Shown in pieces: positions 46,601 through 59,500 of a DNA stretch of 64,000 nucleotides. The notes under the pieces were generated by a model, which made no database searches, was not told the origin of the DNA, and saw nothing but the letters and a program-made list of their open reading frames with translations. The stretch lies in the NCBI GenBank assembly GCA_003255065.1, contig QAOA01001442.1, positions 608,332 through 672,331 on the forward strand, read 5' to 3'. This DNA is from Cercis canadensis. Lineage: Eukaryota > Streptophyta > Magnoliopsida > Fabales > Fabaceae. Positions within the stretch are counted from its first letter, which is position 1. Every line of letters begins with the position of its first letter. Position numbers and translations under genes: made by a program.

Positions 46601-49600
46601 ACAGCCTACACAAAGAGAGAAAAAAAAAAANATGATTTCAATTATCTCCGCAGCCGAGTGGAATATTGCCAGACTTACTGGTGAAGATCCTGAATGCAAC
46701 AAAGTAAGTAAAATCATTTTAGACCACTAAACAATAAATCTTGCCAAATACTGCGTGAAAAAAAAAAAAAAAAATAGAGTAACTTGACTACCACTATTCT
46801 TCCCCGCAGATTCAGATTCCTTCACAAAACTTAATGCTTCAATCAAGATTGAAACAGCCTACACAAAGAGAGAAAAAAAAAAGTCATAACATACAATTGA
46901 AGCATTTAAACATAAGCAAGATTTCACAAACTACAATGTTTAATTTCACTACCACTAACAAATAAAAATTGCAGTTCCATGTCTATAGCACATAACGTCA
47001 TTTAAAGCATTAATAGCTAAAATTGTAAATCCTAGCTTATACTACTGTCATGAAAAATAACCACATTAAGAATAAAATAAATGATCCTGCCATTTAGTTT
47101 AGAAAAATGTATACATTAAAGAAAACAAAACAAATAGCCAACATCTACAAATATGTTTATTTATGAAATGTTCTAATTCATCACTTCCAATCCAATGAGT
47201 GTGCCTAAAGATTAAACACTCAAATAGTACAAACTTCCAAATGCTTCATTACCAAGGCTTATTATAGCAAATTTTTATGTGTACCTCAGGAAAATATCCC
47301 AAAGACAACAAAGCTTGGCGTCCGCAATTAGACCTGCAAAGCAGATTTGGTTAAAACCAAACTGTTATCATATTTGTTCAATTCAGACAAAAATAAGAGG
47401 ACTTCTACCTAGAGAGACCACAGAGTTCCCACAAAACCCATAAGAACTCTTCTGATTGTGGATTTGATGAAAGCAAACGATCAACAGCATTAACCTGGGT
47501 GAATTATGAGAATCGTCACAATTAGATGAAAACCAGTAATTGAATTTAAAAAATTAAGAGCAGGAGAAGGAGGGGAAGGCTCAGTGGGTAGCAATAAAAT
47601 CATAACCATAGTGTAATACTGACCATCTTTAAGTGCACTCCAACTAGCATTCCTATCTCCTGTGGATTATAAAAGAAACCCTTCAATATCAAAACAGAAG
47701 CATATCGAAGAGGAATACAATCTTCCTTGTTGACATTGTGACCACCCCTAAGGGCATGGATTAAAGTGGTAGAAAGTTCAGGATCTTGTAGTAGGAATAT
47801 CAAGCCTGGAAAGGAAAAAATGAAATTAACAATCAAATTATTTGATAATTTTGTTAGCTTCTTTCTGATAATGGACCCAACAATGAGTTGGTGTGTGTGC
47901 ACATGCATACACATGCAAGTGTACTTATGTATTAGCATGGATTGTAGCCAACCTGAACGACAAAACAGAAATGAAAGAATCACAGCCTCAATGGATGATG
48001 CAACATCCATAAATATTTCCTTGGCACATCCCTCTTCTACACGCAATATAGATGATGACAACAGGGCAGCTGACAATGAAAGAAATCCCCGCTCCTGCTT
48101 CCAAGATAACATGTGAACATATTACAGTAAATAAACATACCAAAACGCAGCACAAGCACAAATAGTTGAAAAACAGAATTTTGCTAATGCATTCAATTTC
48201 AATGAACAGACAGAAGTTTACAAAATATAGCAATTTCTGTGTTCACTTAGTAGGGGTCACAAGATAGGTCATGGTACAGGAAACAAGTCAGTACTTGGCA
48301 AAAAGCTGCACTCCAAAAATTGATAAGCTGTTAAAAGTTAATAAAACTTGGCAAACAAGTTGCTCTCTGATTCAATGATATACCTTCAAAAGTGCCAGTA
48401 AATGGGAATCTATATCCCAATCTGAAAAGCAACAAGTTGATGAGCTAATCAAGCCAGAAGTTGTTTTATATGACAACAACCCATCTGTTTGACCAGTAAT
48501 CAACAATCTGCTTGCAGAAGCCATAGGAGAAGGATCTTCAATTGGACCACGTGAATTTATCAATTTCTGCATTAGTACTTGTCAACAAACATTAATTTGG
48601 AATTTTTAAGTTGCAAATTCTTGCTCAAAAGAAATAAAATTATCCAAGTTGAGCAAAACTGACCAAGAGCTTTTTAAGTTGGATTTCGGCAGTTGTGAGC
48701 ATGTTCAAAGTAACATTTGTAACCCTACCAACAGTACTGATGCTTTCCAACACAGACAGAACTGCAGACTGGCCAAGATTGAATTACCACAAGATAAAGA
48801 TAAAGTTCTGAAATGAAACAATACATGCCTATCAGGCACACTTGCTAAAGCTGAAAGCAATACCTCATATCTTGAAGCAACTTCATATAATCTTAAGCGA
48901 TGAAGCAAATAGGTTGCAAGAGAAGCAACATCATGACGAGGTTTTGCCAATATCAACTTCAACAATCTGCTATAACCTTCACTAATACCAGAGGGGATAT
49001 TTTCATCTTCACGCGGCCACCAACCTAAAAAGCCTTCACATCCAACTGAATACCTAGTAGCCCGCTCCACAACTCCAAGAAGCAGTAGCATAATAGTTGT
49101 AGAATCCTGCACATCCTTAGAAAAAAATGTAGCAAGCTCCTCCATTCCCCCACCATTAACAAACTGAAAGCAACTCTCTCTACCAGAACACAGTAAAAGA
49201 GCCATACTTAATCGTAGAAGGGCATTCTCACTCTGCAGTTAAGCATAAGAGATGAATAATTGATGAAAGTAAAAGCAGGGCAAAAAGAGACTAACAAATA
49301 GATGGGAGGGGGGAGGAAGAGAGAGAGAGAGAGGGAGAGAAGGCACATTTCTCTGATTTGGAGACTCTCAATTAATAAGGTGATCCTTGTAGAATACATG
49401 AGAAGAAAATAACAGATTACCTGCGAAAGACAGTGATCTCCTACAATTGAAGAGTTCCTTTTGAAATGAAAGTACTGGTTAAACATATCTACCAACTCTT
49501 TGGAATCCAACATATCAGTCTCCATTTCAAGATAATTGCCGTCTGATGACCATTCAGAGGATGCATTTCCTGATTTATGTCCAAGAACTTTATAAACCTC

Positions 49601-51436
49601 AAGAAGGTCTTTTCTTGCCTCATTGACAACACTGTGCAAATCTTCAACCTTTGCAGATCTCTTCCATGTCCGATATCTTGCACTGATTGATTTACAAATG
49701 TCACCGGAAATGTAGGAAGAGACTGCTGACACTACAGTAGTTACAACTTTATGTCCTGCATCCCCGAGCTCTGAAAACTCCAAAATCTTCAACATTATCT
49801 GTAGAAACAGCTTTACTTCGACAGAAATATCTGATGCAGGAATTGGTATAGACAATACATTCAAATAAGAAATTGAGTCTTCAATTGTCAAATTAGCAGA
49901 ATGTAATGCTAGTGGCAGGTCTTCAAGCTTCCCTTCAGCAGAATCAACAAGATCAGTTAATGCATTATCATCAAATTCAATGTTAAACTGGCCCAGATCC
50001 TCTGCAGTGTTACCATATATAACCAAACTCAGACTGCGATAGCTGCCTCTCACAACTAGATGACTAGTTACAACAGCCTGGGAAAGAGAAAGCAATAGTG
50101 AAAGTGTAACTAAGGCATAAATTTTCTTAGGACAGGAAAATAATCAACAAGTCAAGGACAATTCATATGCTAAACATCTTGATTAAATCAGGGAAATTAC
50201 TACATATAAATTATATTTATAAACATAAATTTCATATCATAAGCATGTATTTCTAGGTTCTCTATACTCATTTTAGCAAGAAGCTAGTCAAACTGTCCCA
50301 ATACTCCAGACATTAGTCACATTTCATTAAATATTAATAAGCGATTTTACAGTAAATTTTCAAAAGTACCTTTTTTCATGTATATGTGATAAAATCATTA
50401 TTATAAAAAGCTTCAAAGCACTAACCTTTTGTTAACTGCTCTTAAACAGAAGGAAAATGATTGTACAATTAGAATGATATCATGTGTATAAAAAAGTATT
50501 TTCATGAGACACATTTTCCGCATCTATCTGTAACTGTTTAATCTGAACTTCATGAACTACATATCACAGATAGCATATAAGCAGAAAAACATAGTAACAT
50601 GAATATACTTTTGTACAAATTTCATAAAACAGCTGACAAAATTAACTATCCAATCAACTACCACTAATACAGAAAGAATATACAATCACGTAAAATGCAT
50701 TAATTACCTCTACTTCTAGTACATTTGATGAAGAATGAGAATAGAGAAAAGGCTGACAAAGTCTCCTAAACCTCGTCTCTCCCTCACAATGAACAAATAC
50801 CTCTAAGGCAAATGATGGAGGTGAAGTGGCCCTGCAAAAGTTGCTAGCCATTAGATGATTGATAACCACAAATCACGTTACATTTCAAAATAAGAATTCT
50901 ATTTTCGATATCTATCATCTAAAATATTTATTCACAAATAATATTTCATCAAAAAATTGCAAGAGTCAAAAAAAGGACCACATACCCAACAAGTGTTACT
51001 GCTTGGGCAGCCGAAGATGCACTCTGTTCAAGGAACTCACAGGCAGTGATGACGATGGGTTCTGAAAAAATTACCTGCAAGAAAGGTTTTGGGGAGAGGG
51101 GTCATGGTTACAGTCAACTAAAATCTAGCTACAACAAATAATAATACCAGCCAACCCAGTACACTAGTAAAACAAAGTTAGAAAATCGTTATTACAAATA
51201 CATAGAAATATGGCGGGATGTTAAAAATAGATGAGGGGCAACTAAGCTTAACCAAAGTTTAACGTATGCATTGAGCATTATAGTTGAAAGAATAGCAATT
51301 AAACTAAAAAGTGAAGCTCAAAAGATATATGAGAAGTTAATACTAGTGAATGTGGAGTTACCTCGTCGACGTATTCGTCCAGATGAGGGTGAACGAAGTT
51401 CTGAGCAAACAGGACGCATGGTTCGGGGCGACCCAT
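37726..51436 (-). CDS. VIR: VIRILIZER homologue, m6A RNA methyltransferase complex subunit
   Basis: Large nuclear scaffold of the mRNA N6-adenosine methyltransferase complex (with MTA, MTB, FIP37, HAKAI). Coding exons from the 5' end: 51362-51436, 50986-51074, 50708-50831, 49421-50077, 48864-49232, 48664-48768, 48384-48566, 47953-48094, 47624-47805, 47409-47494, 47285-47333, 46792-46858 (duplicate copy 46539-46605), 45958-46436, 45782-45881, 44981-45114, 43348-43415, 43046-43262, 42616-42831, 42355-42510, 42215-42268, 41889-42103, 41737-41806, 41196-41518, 40593-40767, 39128-40510, 38253-39029, 38082-38153, 37726-37746. All phases agree and give 2195 aa, close to the Arabidopsis protein as I remember it. 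It begins MGRPEPCVLFAQNFVHP (virilizer N-terminal domain). The middle is helical. Then follow the RQRKPNTSRPPSMHVDDYVA and GRPPSIHVDEFMARQRER motifs, a Pro/Gln-rich region, and a conserved tail SLLSDRDKLCQLLEQ ending ERLGQL in a 21-nt last exon. One exon is doubled by an assembly join at 46631. Confidence 0.95.
37933..37970. repeat. A-homopolymer with N in the last VIR intron
   Basis: A run of about 37 A interrupted by one N at 37947, in the intron between the last two VIRILIZER coding exons. On the sense (minus) strand it is a T-tract. The N marks an unresolved homopolymer length. Confidence 0.85.
43582..43652. repeat. Poly(A)53 followed by (CAA)n in a VIR intron
   Basis: About 53 consecutive A are followed by six CAA units, within the 1.6-kb intron 43416-44980 of VIRILIZER. 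Such a tract could be the tail of a retroposon lying upstream on the plus strand, but I see no recognisable retroposon body and no clear flanking duplication. Confidence 0.8.
45251..45294. mobile_element. Mini-insertion in a VIR intron with imperfect target duplication
   Basis: AATACACAGTATATAT at about 45251-45266 recurs as AATACAGTGTATATAT about 25 bases later. Between them is TTTTTGGGATAA; on the minus strand this is TTATCCC followed by an A-tract. The structure matches the other mini-insertions, although the AT-rich flank makes a chance repeat possible. Confidence 0.35.
46379..46881. repeat. Near-identical duplication around an N inside VIRILIZER
   Basis: 46379-46630 and 46632-46881 are near-identical, differing mainly in A-tract length and one base (AAACAAGAAATC / AAACAATAAATC), and are separated by one N at 46631. 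The segment contains the 67-nt VIR exon (46539-46605 and 46792-46858) and the start of the next exon; the right copy keeps only its first 58 bases (46632-46689). Since 67 is not a multiple of three, using both copies would shift the frame. One copy is expected in the real gene. Confidence 0.85.
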
Positions 51437-51790
51437 CGGGTACTTTCAATATTTGAATTTGGGTTCCTTAAGGAACATGCGTCTAAATCTGCTGTATTGG
51501 AATTCTAGGGTTTATGGGGCGTCACCCTGAAACGCTTATGGAGATTTGGACTTTCAGGCTGGTCGCCGACCTCTCAGTGAGAGGAAGTTAGGGAAGGGGA
51601 AAGGGAATTTTATGTCCTTTCAGGCGTTTAGTAAAATATAAGATCAATAATAATAAGGAGAGAGACAGAAGCGTACGTGGAAACTAAATTTAAACGCTAC
51701 AAAAATTACTAATAAATAATAAAATTATTTTTAAAATTTATTAGCAAAAAGTATAAAATAATGAGAGCAATAAAAATAGTGTATCTGGAG

Positions 51791-51796
<6 letters not shown>

Positions 51797-51822
<26 letters not shown>
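51797..51822. repeat. (AT)n microsatellite
   Basis: About thirteen AT units, 0.4 kb upstream of the VIRILIZER start codon. Confidence 0.9.
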
Positions 51823-51824
<2 letters not shown>

Positions 51825-53110
51825 CATATGTATATTTATTATCTAAACAAAACATATAGCCTACTAAACGAATAAATTATATAAAATATTTATTGTCTTA
51901 TTTTCATTTTTAAATGTATTCATAACCTATACTTTCAATATAATTTCTCAAGTAAAATACTTATAACAAAAATTGAGATTGAAAAACTATATCTCATTTT
52001 GTTCACTAGTATATAATTACGAAATTAAAAAGTGTCGGTCTCTTTTTTTTTTTTTACATATTTTTTAGTATTAGTCTAATGCTCTCTTATAAATTTATAG
52101 AATCCTAATGAAGTTGGTTTAACCAGTAATGATCGAATTACTTCGCTTGTAAGACTCAAGTTTGAATTTCATTGCCAACAATCCTCATTTCTGTAAGTAC
52201 CATTGTAAGTTTTCATTAAGGCATGTGACATACTCTAGCCTTGAAATTAGGTAATCTCATTTCATCCTAAACTTTTAAGTACCAAAAAACATAATTCTCT
52301 AAAATCTTTGTCATATCTAACTAATTCGATAGCAAAAACATCTTCATTTTTTAGAAAATTATTGTTTAGGAACTCAGAATTTTAGGTGAATTTCAAAGTT
52401 CATTTTAGTCACAATATACAATTATATTTCATCACCAATAGTCATTTATAATTCTACATAATCACTGGTCATTTGTCTCTAATAATCACACTTTAATCAT
52501 TGAAGATCACAAAATTACCACTAGTCTATGACTAAAATAGAATAAAGTGTAACTTTAAAATCCACTTACAAATTTTGTTTATTTGAGTTCCTTTATAATA
52601 ATTCTCTCAACATTTTTATAATTATAACCTGTCTTATAAACTTCAATATTATTCGGATAAGGCTAAGTGGAGCTGCCTATAAAATGATAGCTTTGGTCAT
52701 TTGACCAACTATCTCAAGTAAAAAACTAAAAAATAAAATTATTTGCATAAAAAAAAATTATCGGAGCAAAAACTCAGAAATAAAATAATTATTTTCAAAT
52801 AGGCAACCATAATGCACTTTTCTATCAAAGCAAATTATATATTAACATCAATAAAAATGCACAAGTAGTTCAAATGCAAAAATGTTCAAAAATATGGACA
52901 TCGTAGAATTTTAGGATATATGATCAGACAAACCAGATTTTGATGCGTAAAACTGAATATAGACAATCAATAGAGCTTACAATCGTCTCAACATAAAAGC
53001 AAGTTTTTGTCAATTTGTCATCATTCTGATCACTGTTAATGCCAATTTTGTTGTTTTACATCATCGTTAGATTAATTCTTTTATCATTAATACTATCTTA
53101 TCATTGTGTC

Positions 53111-53263
53111 ACAACGTCTTAAATCATATCCTTCTTGGTTCACTTTTGTAGGCAACTCAATTAGTTCCAGTTTTGTTTGAATTGAAGCTTCCTTTGCTTT
53201 GGCTGTAACAACATCTTAAATTATATCCTTCTTTGTTCACGATCTGTAGGCTACTCAATTAGT
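53111..53263. repeat. Two-copy direct repeat of about 56 bp, period 97
   Basis: 53111-53166 and 53208-53263 share ACAACRTCTTAAAT, ATATCCTTCTT, GTTCAC, TGTAGGC and ACTCAATTAGTT with a handful of substitutions. The intervening 41 bases differ. The divergence indicates a real, fairly old duplication. It may belong to a degraded mobile element. Confidence 0.6.
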
Positions 53264-53558
53264 TTATTTTTTGGTTAATCTATATAACCTATGATGTTAC
53301 AAAACTATATCATAAGTTGCTCTCTCCTATTAGTGCATGCTTCTATATTCTCATATCTCGACTGAAGGAGGATGTAAAACACTACCATATATCATAACAT
53401 TTTTGTTGTAACCTCTACAAGCATACCCTAATAAAGAAATATTGTACACATACTTCCAGTCAAGTAATATTGCTAACAAATTGTCAAAACTTTCTATGGC
53501 TCTAAATAAAACTTGGGAGATTATGAATGGCATTAATCAGCGAATATTGTCAGTATTA

Positions 53559-56500
53559 TTATCGCATATTTTGACTGTGCAGTAACTCAACAGCAGCAGC
53601 AACTACTCCCTTCCCTTCTGCAGAAATGTCCAATCCTGGTTCCTTAATCTTTCTGTTTAGAAGCTTGTCAAGCTCACCACGCAATTTCTGAAAATTACCA
53701 TGAGATTGTTTTATTCAAGCAAGGTTCAAAGAAGTTGTAGGGTGATAGGAAAAAAGTAAAAAGACAAAGGATCAGACATTTGGGGGCCAAAGACAAGGAA
53801 ATTACCTTTATTAACTCTATGACGCTCTTTGAAGCAGAAAAATGAAGGTAACCTCCAAGCATCTCAATGCCCTCCCCAGTTTTGCTAGGAATGAAATTGC
53901 CACCAAATAGAAGTAGAGCATAATCCGATATATTTGTGGAGTCTCGAATAAAAATGCTGGTTGTTTTCACCTTTTCACTATAAACCATGTAGGGCAGAGG
54001 GAAGAGATGAATTCCTGCATTGACAGATGCAGGATGGATGTCAACTTTCCCAACTTCTTTAGTGTAGAAAGCTGTCCGTTTTCCCCTTCTTTTGCACTGT
54101 ACAACATTGGGATAGAGACCAGCACACAGAATTGCACAAACCATCTCCAAATCTCGGGTGTACTGGTTGTAAGCCTGCGTAGACATACAATATGTTTGAA
54201 ATCTACCGTTTCCAGAATTGAATCATAAAATACGAATGTTTAGTTTTGGAAACAGACAATGGGAGAAGCATCAATACCCATGAAATTAGTCAACAGAAAA
54301 TTTATTAACCTAACTGCTTCAAAAGAGATGAAAACGAAGTTGGGGAAGGGGACAAGGAAAACATTTCAATTGAATAAACAATTGAGATGACATGCTTACA
54401 TTTACACCCCTGGATTTGTCAACAAACCCAATGTCCGATAATAAATTAAGAAACTGGATTCTCATTTCATCAATCAGCTGCAAGGTAGCTGGGGATAGAA
54501 AATTATCCCAACAGAATTCCCTTTCCTTTCCACTTCGTTTTGCATCCTTCCATCCTTCAAATGCTTTTAGAAGGGCTATGTGATCACTGAATCAAACAAA
54601 TAAAAATTAAATTAAACTCAAGTAGGCCAGACAAGCATGATCTACATAGAAAAAATTCTTGAACAACATCAGATAACTAACCTGCAAGAATCACCAGCAA
54701 AAGATCGTTTTGCTGCATCAGCTTCCTCTTTTCTATTGATGGGTAAGACAAAGGGGTCACGATGTGCAAGAGCAGCAGCAATAGTCAATGCAGGATTGAG
54801 GCACTGAAAGATAGAGCCCATGAGAAGCATCTTCCCTATATTTGGGTCCAAAGGTAGGGTGCAAAGATGCCGACCTATAAAATGAAATTTGACTCAGATA
54901 ACATACAAAGCCCATGCTTAATAGATTAAGGAGACAATCATATCCAGCATTATGTACCCAGTGGAGTAAGCTCCTCCTTATCGTCTAATGCCCCAATTGT
55001 TTTTAGAAGCTCAATAGCATTCTGAACAGCAAGAGGATCTGGTGGCTGCAGTGCCTTTGCTAAAAATGATCCCACAGTTCCAAGCTGCAGACTTTTGATT
55101 TGCAGGCACAACTCTTGCAATGGTGTTCGGAGAATTTCAGGTAACTGGTATTGAAGCATTGCATCATGGATCACTTTTGGATACAACCTATAACAAACAC
55201 CAGGCTGCACACGACCAGCACGACCACGTCTCTGAAATAGTCTTCACCATTAGTGAAAGTAAAACATACACACCATACTCACCACATTTTTCTTTCTTTT
55301 ATTTAGCTGTGAATTCATACACAACATTTAGAAACTAGAGAATTCAGGAGCAATGGTAAGCTCAACCTCAGAAGTCACATGTCAAATGAAAGCAAAAAAC
55401 ACTCATATGTCATGAGACATGCTGTTCTACAACTTCAATACCTGATGAGCTGAAGCCTTTGAGATCCATGACGGTAACAAACAGGCAAGCTTGTTTAGAG
55501 CATCATAACTGGTCTCCTTTGCTTTTCCACAGTCTATGACATAAACAACATCATCTATGGTGATGCTACTCTCAGCGATATTTGTTGCTAAAACAATTTT
55601 TCTACAATGGCAGAATGTCAACAATCAAAACTAGAAAGCTAAAATGAAGAGAAAATAAAAAAAATTATGATAACAAAACAGCTGCATGCTTACTGAACCA
55701 TCTAATAAAAATCACAATAACAATGAAATCATATTCTTTTGTGAATTGTAGAAGTAGCAGCCTAATAAAAGGAACCAACAAATAACTACTTTATCCCACA
55801 AAACGAGATAGTTAGATTATCCAAGAGTTTGTTGGACCAAGCAGGATAGCAAATTTTCGGCTCTTCCACGTGTCCATGTATCAAATGACACAACACAAAA
55901 ATGGAGATTCTTAAGTCTTGTGTTTGGACTATGTGGATGTTCCAGTCAGCTAATGACTCATAACCAGATAAAATAAAAGAATGGTTTGAAAATAGAAATA
56001 ATTAAATTCTTTGCTGACAATAATAAAATATCTTGACAATACAGTTTAAGCAACCAGAAGCACTAGACTTTAATATGATTTATATATTTTAACACCTCCT
56101 ATGTGTAGGTTCAATACTCCCATTGCCCATTACAAGGATTTTCTGATTTTAAATCAGATTTAATAAGAAGTGACAGGCTTTGAAGTCACCGACCTCTTCC
56201 TCAAACACCATGCTAAATTGGCAACTCATCTAAGAGCTGAAGTTTCTGGGTTAGAGGTTCTTTGATAACCCAATGACAGAACATATGGCCATAGTCAGAT
56301 GTTGGTAGTGTAATATAATACAATATATGTATACAGTTACACTTATTTACTAGCTTATGAGACTATAAGCTACAATATAGTGAAAAGAAAATTGTAGGTG
56401 AACAGACTTCTTACTTGAGCTTTGAAGCAGATGAACAAGCCAGCAAAGTATCTGATTCAAAGTGTTATCTAAAATGCACCCACCACCTTGCTCAAATTAA

Positions 56501-59500
56501 TTTATAGTTCTTAATTTTTTTTTTTATAATAAAAATTGTTCATTAATAACCAAAAAGATGTTTTGCTTATTTCAAATGAATGCAAGAGAAAAATATTTTA
56601 GGAGAACAAGATATTTTATGTGAAAAATCTGTTCATTGTAAATTAGCACAAGAAGGATGCTTGCCTCTTGTTATGGGGAGGACGATCAAATATTTCACGT
56701 TGGTTGATAGTAGGCAGTGAACCATGTAGAGGAAGGACTAAAAACTTGCTAGCATCTCCAAGAAGGTTATTTCCTTGAAGTTTGTCAAATAACTTAGAAA
56801 TTTCTTCCCAGCCTGTAAGAAATACAAGAATTGCTCCATCACCTTCATTCCGACATATGTATTCAATTGTTGCCTCTACCTGAAACATCATCATGGTTGA
56901 AATGAAGTAAGAGCTGTGCTGAAAGGATTTGAGCTAGCATAAAAAAAAAATCACCAAAATCATTGTCACAACTGATTCAAAAACAAACTTAAGACCAATT
57001 GAAAAAAGAAATAGGCATAGGGTCCTTCAAGAGTAAGAAAGAGAGCAAGAAACAAAGCAATGGTTGCAGTTGAGAACAAAGGATGCATAATTCACCTACA
57101 AACTGAAAAATGAAGTAGCATATTTTTGTGCTAGCTATGGCTAAATAAGTGAAACTTTTAAAGTATCTTGGCCTAATAATTCTCCTACTGAGCTTCTTAA
57201 GTTGATAGAAAGAAATAAGAAGGGACATGTGCAGCAGCTGATACATCTCATTCATAAAATCATATTCATCTACAGAATAACAAATCCTGAGTGCATACCA
57301 GACCCAAATCCATCTTTGAGCCAGACCAAGCTTCAAGAGATTTTCTCGCAGCTGTGCTGTAATTTTTGTAACGAGCATCTATATCAATATCCTGCAAAAA
57401 CAAAGAATACAAAACATATGTATGATAAACAAGTCTTTAATGTAGTTGCTATGTACTAGTTGGCCACTATATCTACATAAGAGAACCACACCGTAGTTTA
57501 TTTTCTACAAATAACAAAAAGGCAAAGGGATGAGCCATACAGTTGTTGGTAATGTACAAATAGAAGCCTCAAGAATAATCAAAATACAGAGCTTACCCTT
57601 TGCTACAAGAAAATAAATAAAGAAACTCTATAATTAATATTATAACCTATAGAAGTTTTCCATTAAATAGGAACTAATTTGGCAAGCTTTGTCATTCTCC
57701 AGTAGCTGACATTTAGCTAATATATCGCTAGTCTTCAAAAAGAAAAATCTCCCTTCCAGTTTTTCTAGCCTCAGATGGTAAAAGGGACATTAAATAGTTT
57801 TATATTGGATGCTCCTTCACGAAGGTAAGTTTTTAATCCTTCATCAAATGGGGCAGGCTGGCCCAGCTCTACTTTAGCCGTCTCTTGAACCCTTTCAATG
57901 GTTGTATGATTGTATACCGAGTATTCACTGATTTATAAGAACCACCAAGTAGATGCCTTCAATATCTTTGAGTCAGGAGAAAAACTTTTAATTCCAAAAC
58001 TCCAACTGACCCAATTAAATTAACATTTATAGAAAACCAAGGGAAAGGTCTAGAACAACTCCAATCACAGCCAACTAATTATTCTCAATTTATTTTTATA
58101 AATAAAACCCAAGAATACCACTAAACAATAGAACATTATGAACCATTCAACTCTTTGCCACCATAACCAAAAAATAAAAAATAAAATAAAATAAAATTGA
58201 TAGGCCATGTTATTTAAGGGGTGCATAACTACTAAGAAAACCATAAGATTCCACTTGACCCCAAAAAAAGGTGGAGGCATGGCTGTTAATGCATGCAATC
58301 CAGTATGGTCATTTAAAAAAATTAAAAAGGACTTGATAGCATCTTATACATCATGCATACTGTATATGAGATAATAGATCAAATAAACATGCCTCAAACA
58401 ATTCAGTCAAAGAATCCTTCTTAGAAACTTGCTGTTTCCTTCTTTTCCTGGAATTCCCCTCAAAATTGTCAAACTCTGACTTGATGCTGTATCGAGTTTT
58501 CTCCAATACATCTTCTAGGAAGAACTCTGTCACAGGGAAAGTAAACCCCTGGCACACACGTACAAAAAAAGAAAAAAAAAAGAGATAACTTATATGCATT
58601 GAAATTCAGAAAGACAATTCAATAACATGAAATCCAAATAATATGCAATACCGGTATGTGTATCGTCGGGGCATTTGCAAAGTATTTAGAGAACAAGTCA
58701 GCATTAATGGTCGCACTCATTAGAATGAGACGCAAATCTGGACGCCGAGGAAGAAGGTCACGCAAAATAATAAGTAAAAAGTCTTCATTCATGCCCCTTT
58801 CATGAATTTCATCAACCAGCAAATGACTAACACCAGTCAACTCTGGATCTTGAACCTATACATCAACAACAAAAGAAGAGAAGAACAGTAAATGCCACAA
58901 GCTGCAGGAAAGAATTTATGGACATCCCACATACCACTGCTAGTATGAGATTCTTAATTTTTTTTTTCCTTTTTCAAATTAAAGACAGTGAGTTTTTTAG
59001 GATGAAAACCATGTCCAAGTCCTGCAATGAATCAAGAATTACCCTATAGCTCTTAAGCCCGAAGTGTTCATAGATATACAGAGGGTATTCAGTGATTTTA
59101 CTGATATGGTAATTACAAATTAATCATCTTTATTTTCCTAACAGGATTTATATACAACACAAGCAATACTATAACAATCTGCGGACCAGGAAGTAACCAT
59201 GAAATGTTTCCCAAAAAAAAAAAATGGAATCAGAAAGTAACATACAGAGGAATTATCAAAATTCCAGTACAACATAAACTGATGACAATTCAAGAACGCC
59301 CTAAATTAAAACAAACCTAGACAAACATCAAAAGCTTAAAACAAGAGTTATTCAGTTGAGAGGAATACTGTATTACCAACTGCCGAAGTAATACACCAGT
59401 GGTGCAAAAAAGAAGGCGTGTTTGAGCAGTACGTTTTGCTTCTAGCCGGATTTGATAACCAACAGTTTCACCAAGACTCTCCCCCCTTTCAGCAGATATT

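Larger units (their letters stand above)
51437..53558. other. Intergenic region between VIRILIZER and DExH1 genes
   Basis: Both genes are on the minus strand, so this holds the VIR promoter and the DExH1 3' end. It is AT-rich and includes an (AT)n tract at about 51797-51822 and a direct repeat at 53111-53263. No gene is supported. A degraded copia-like reverse transcriptase trace near 53480-53530 was considered but is too weak to annotate. Confidence 0.65.

Noticed and set aside
53351..53540. Possible copia-type reverse transcriptase trace (a plus-strand KTFYGSK-like segment resembling KSLYGLKQ)
   Set aside because: It is interrupted by a stop, only a few residues match and no neighbouring RT, integrase or LTR motif could be found; similarity may be chance.
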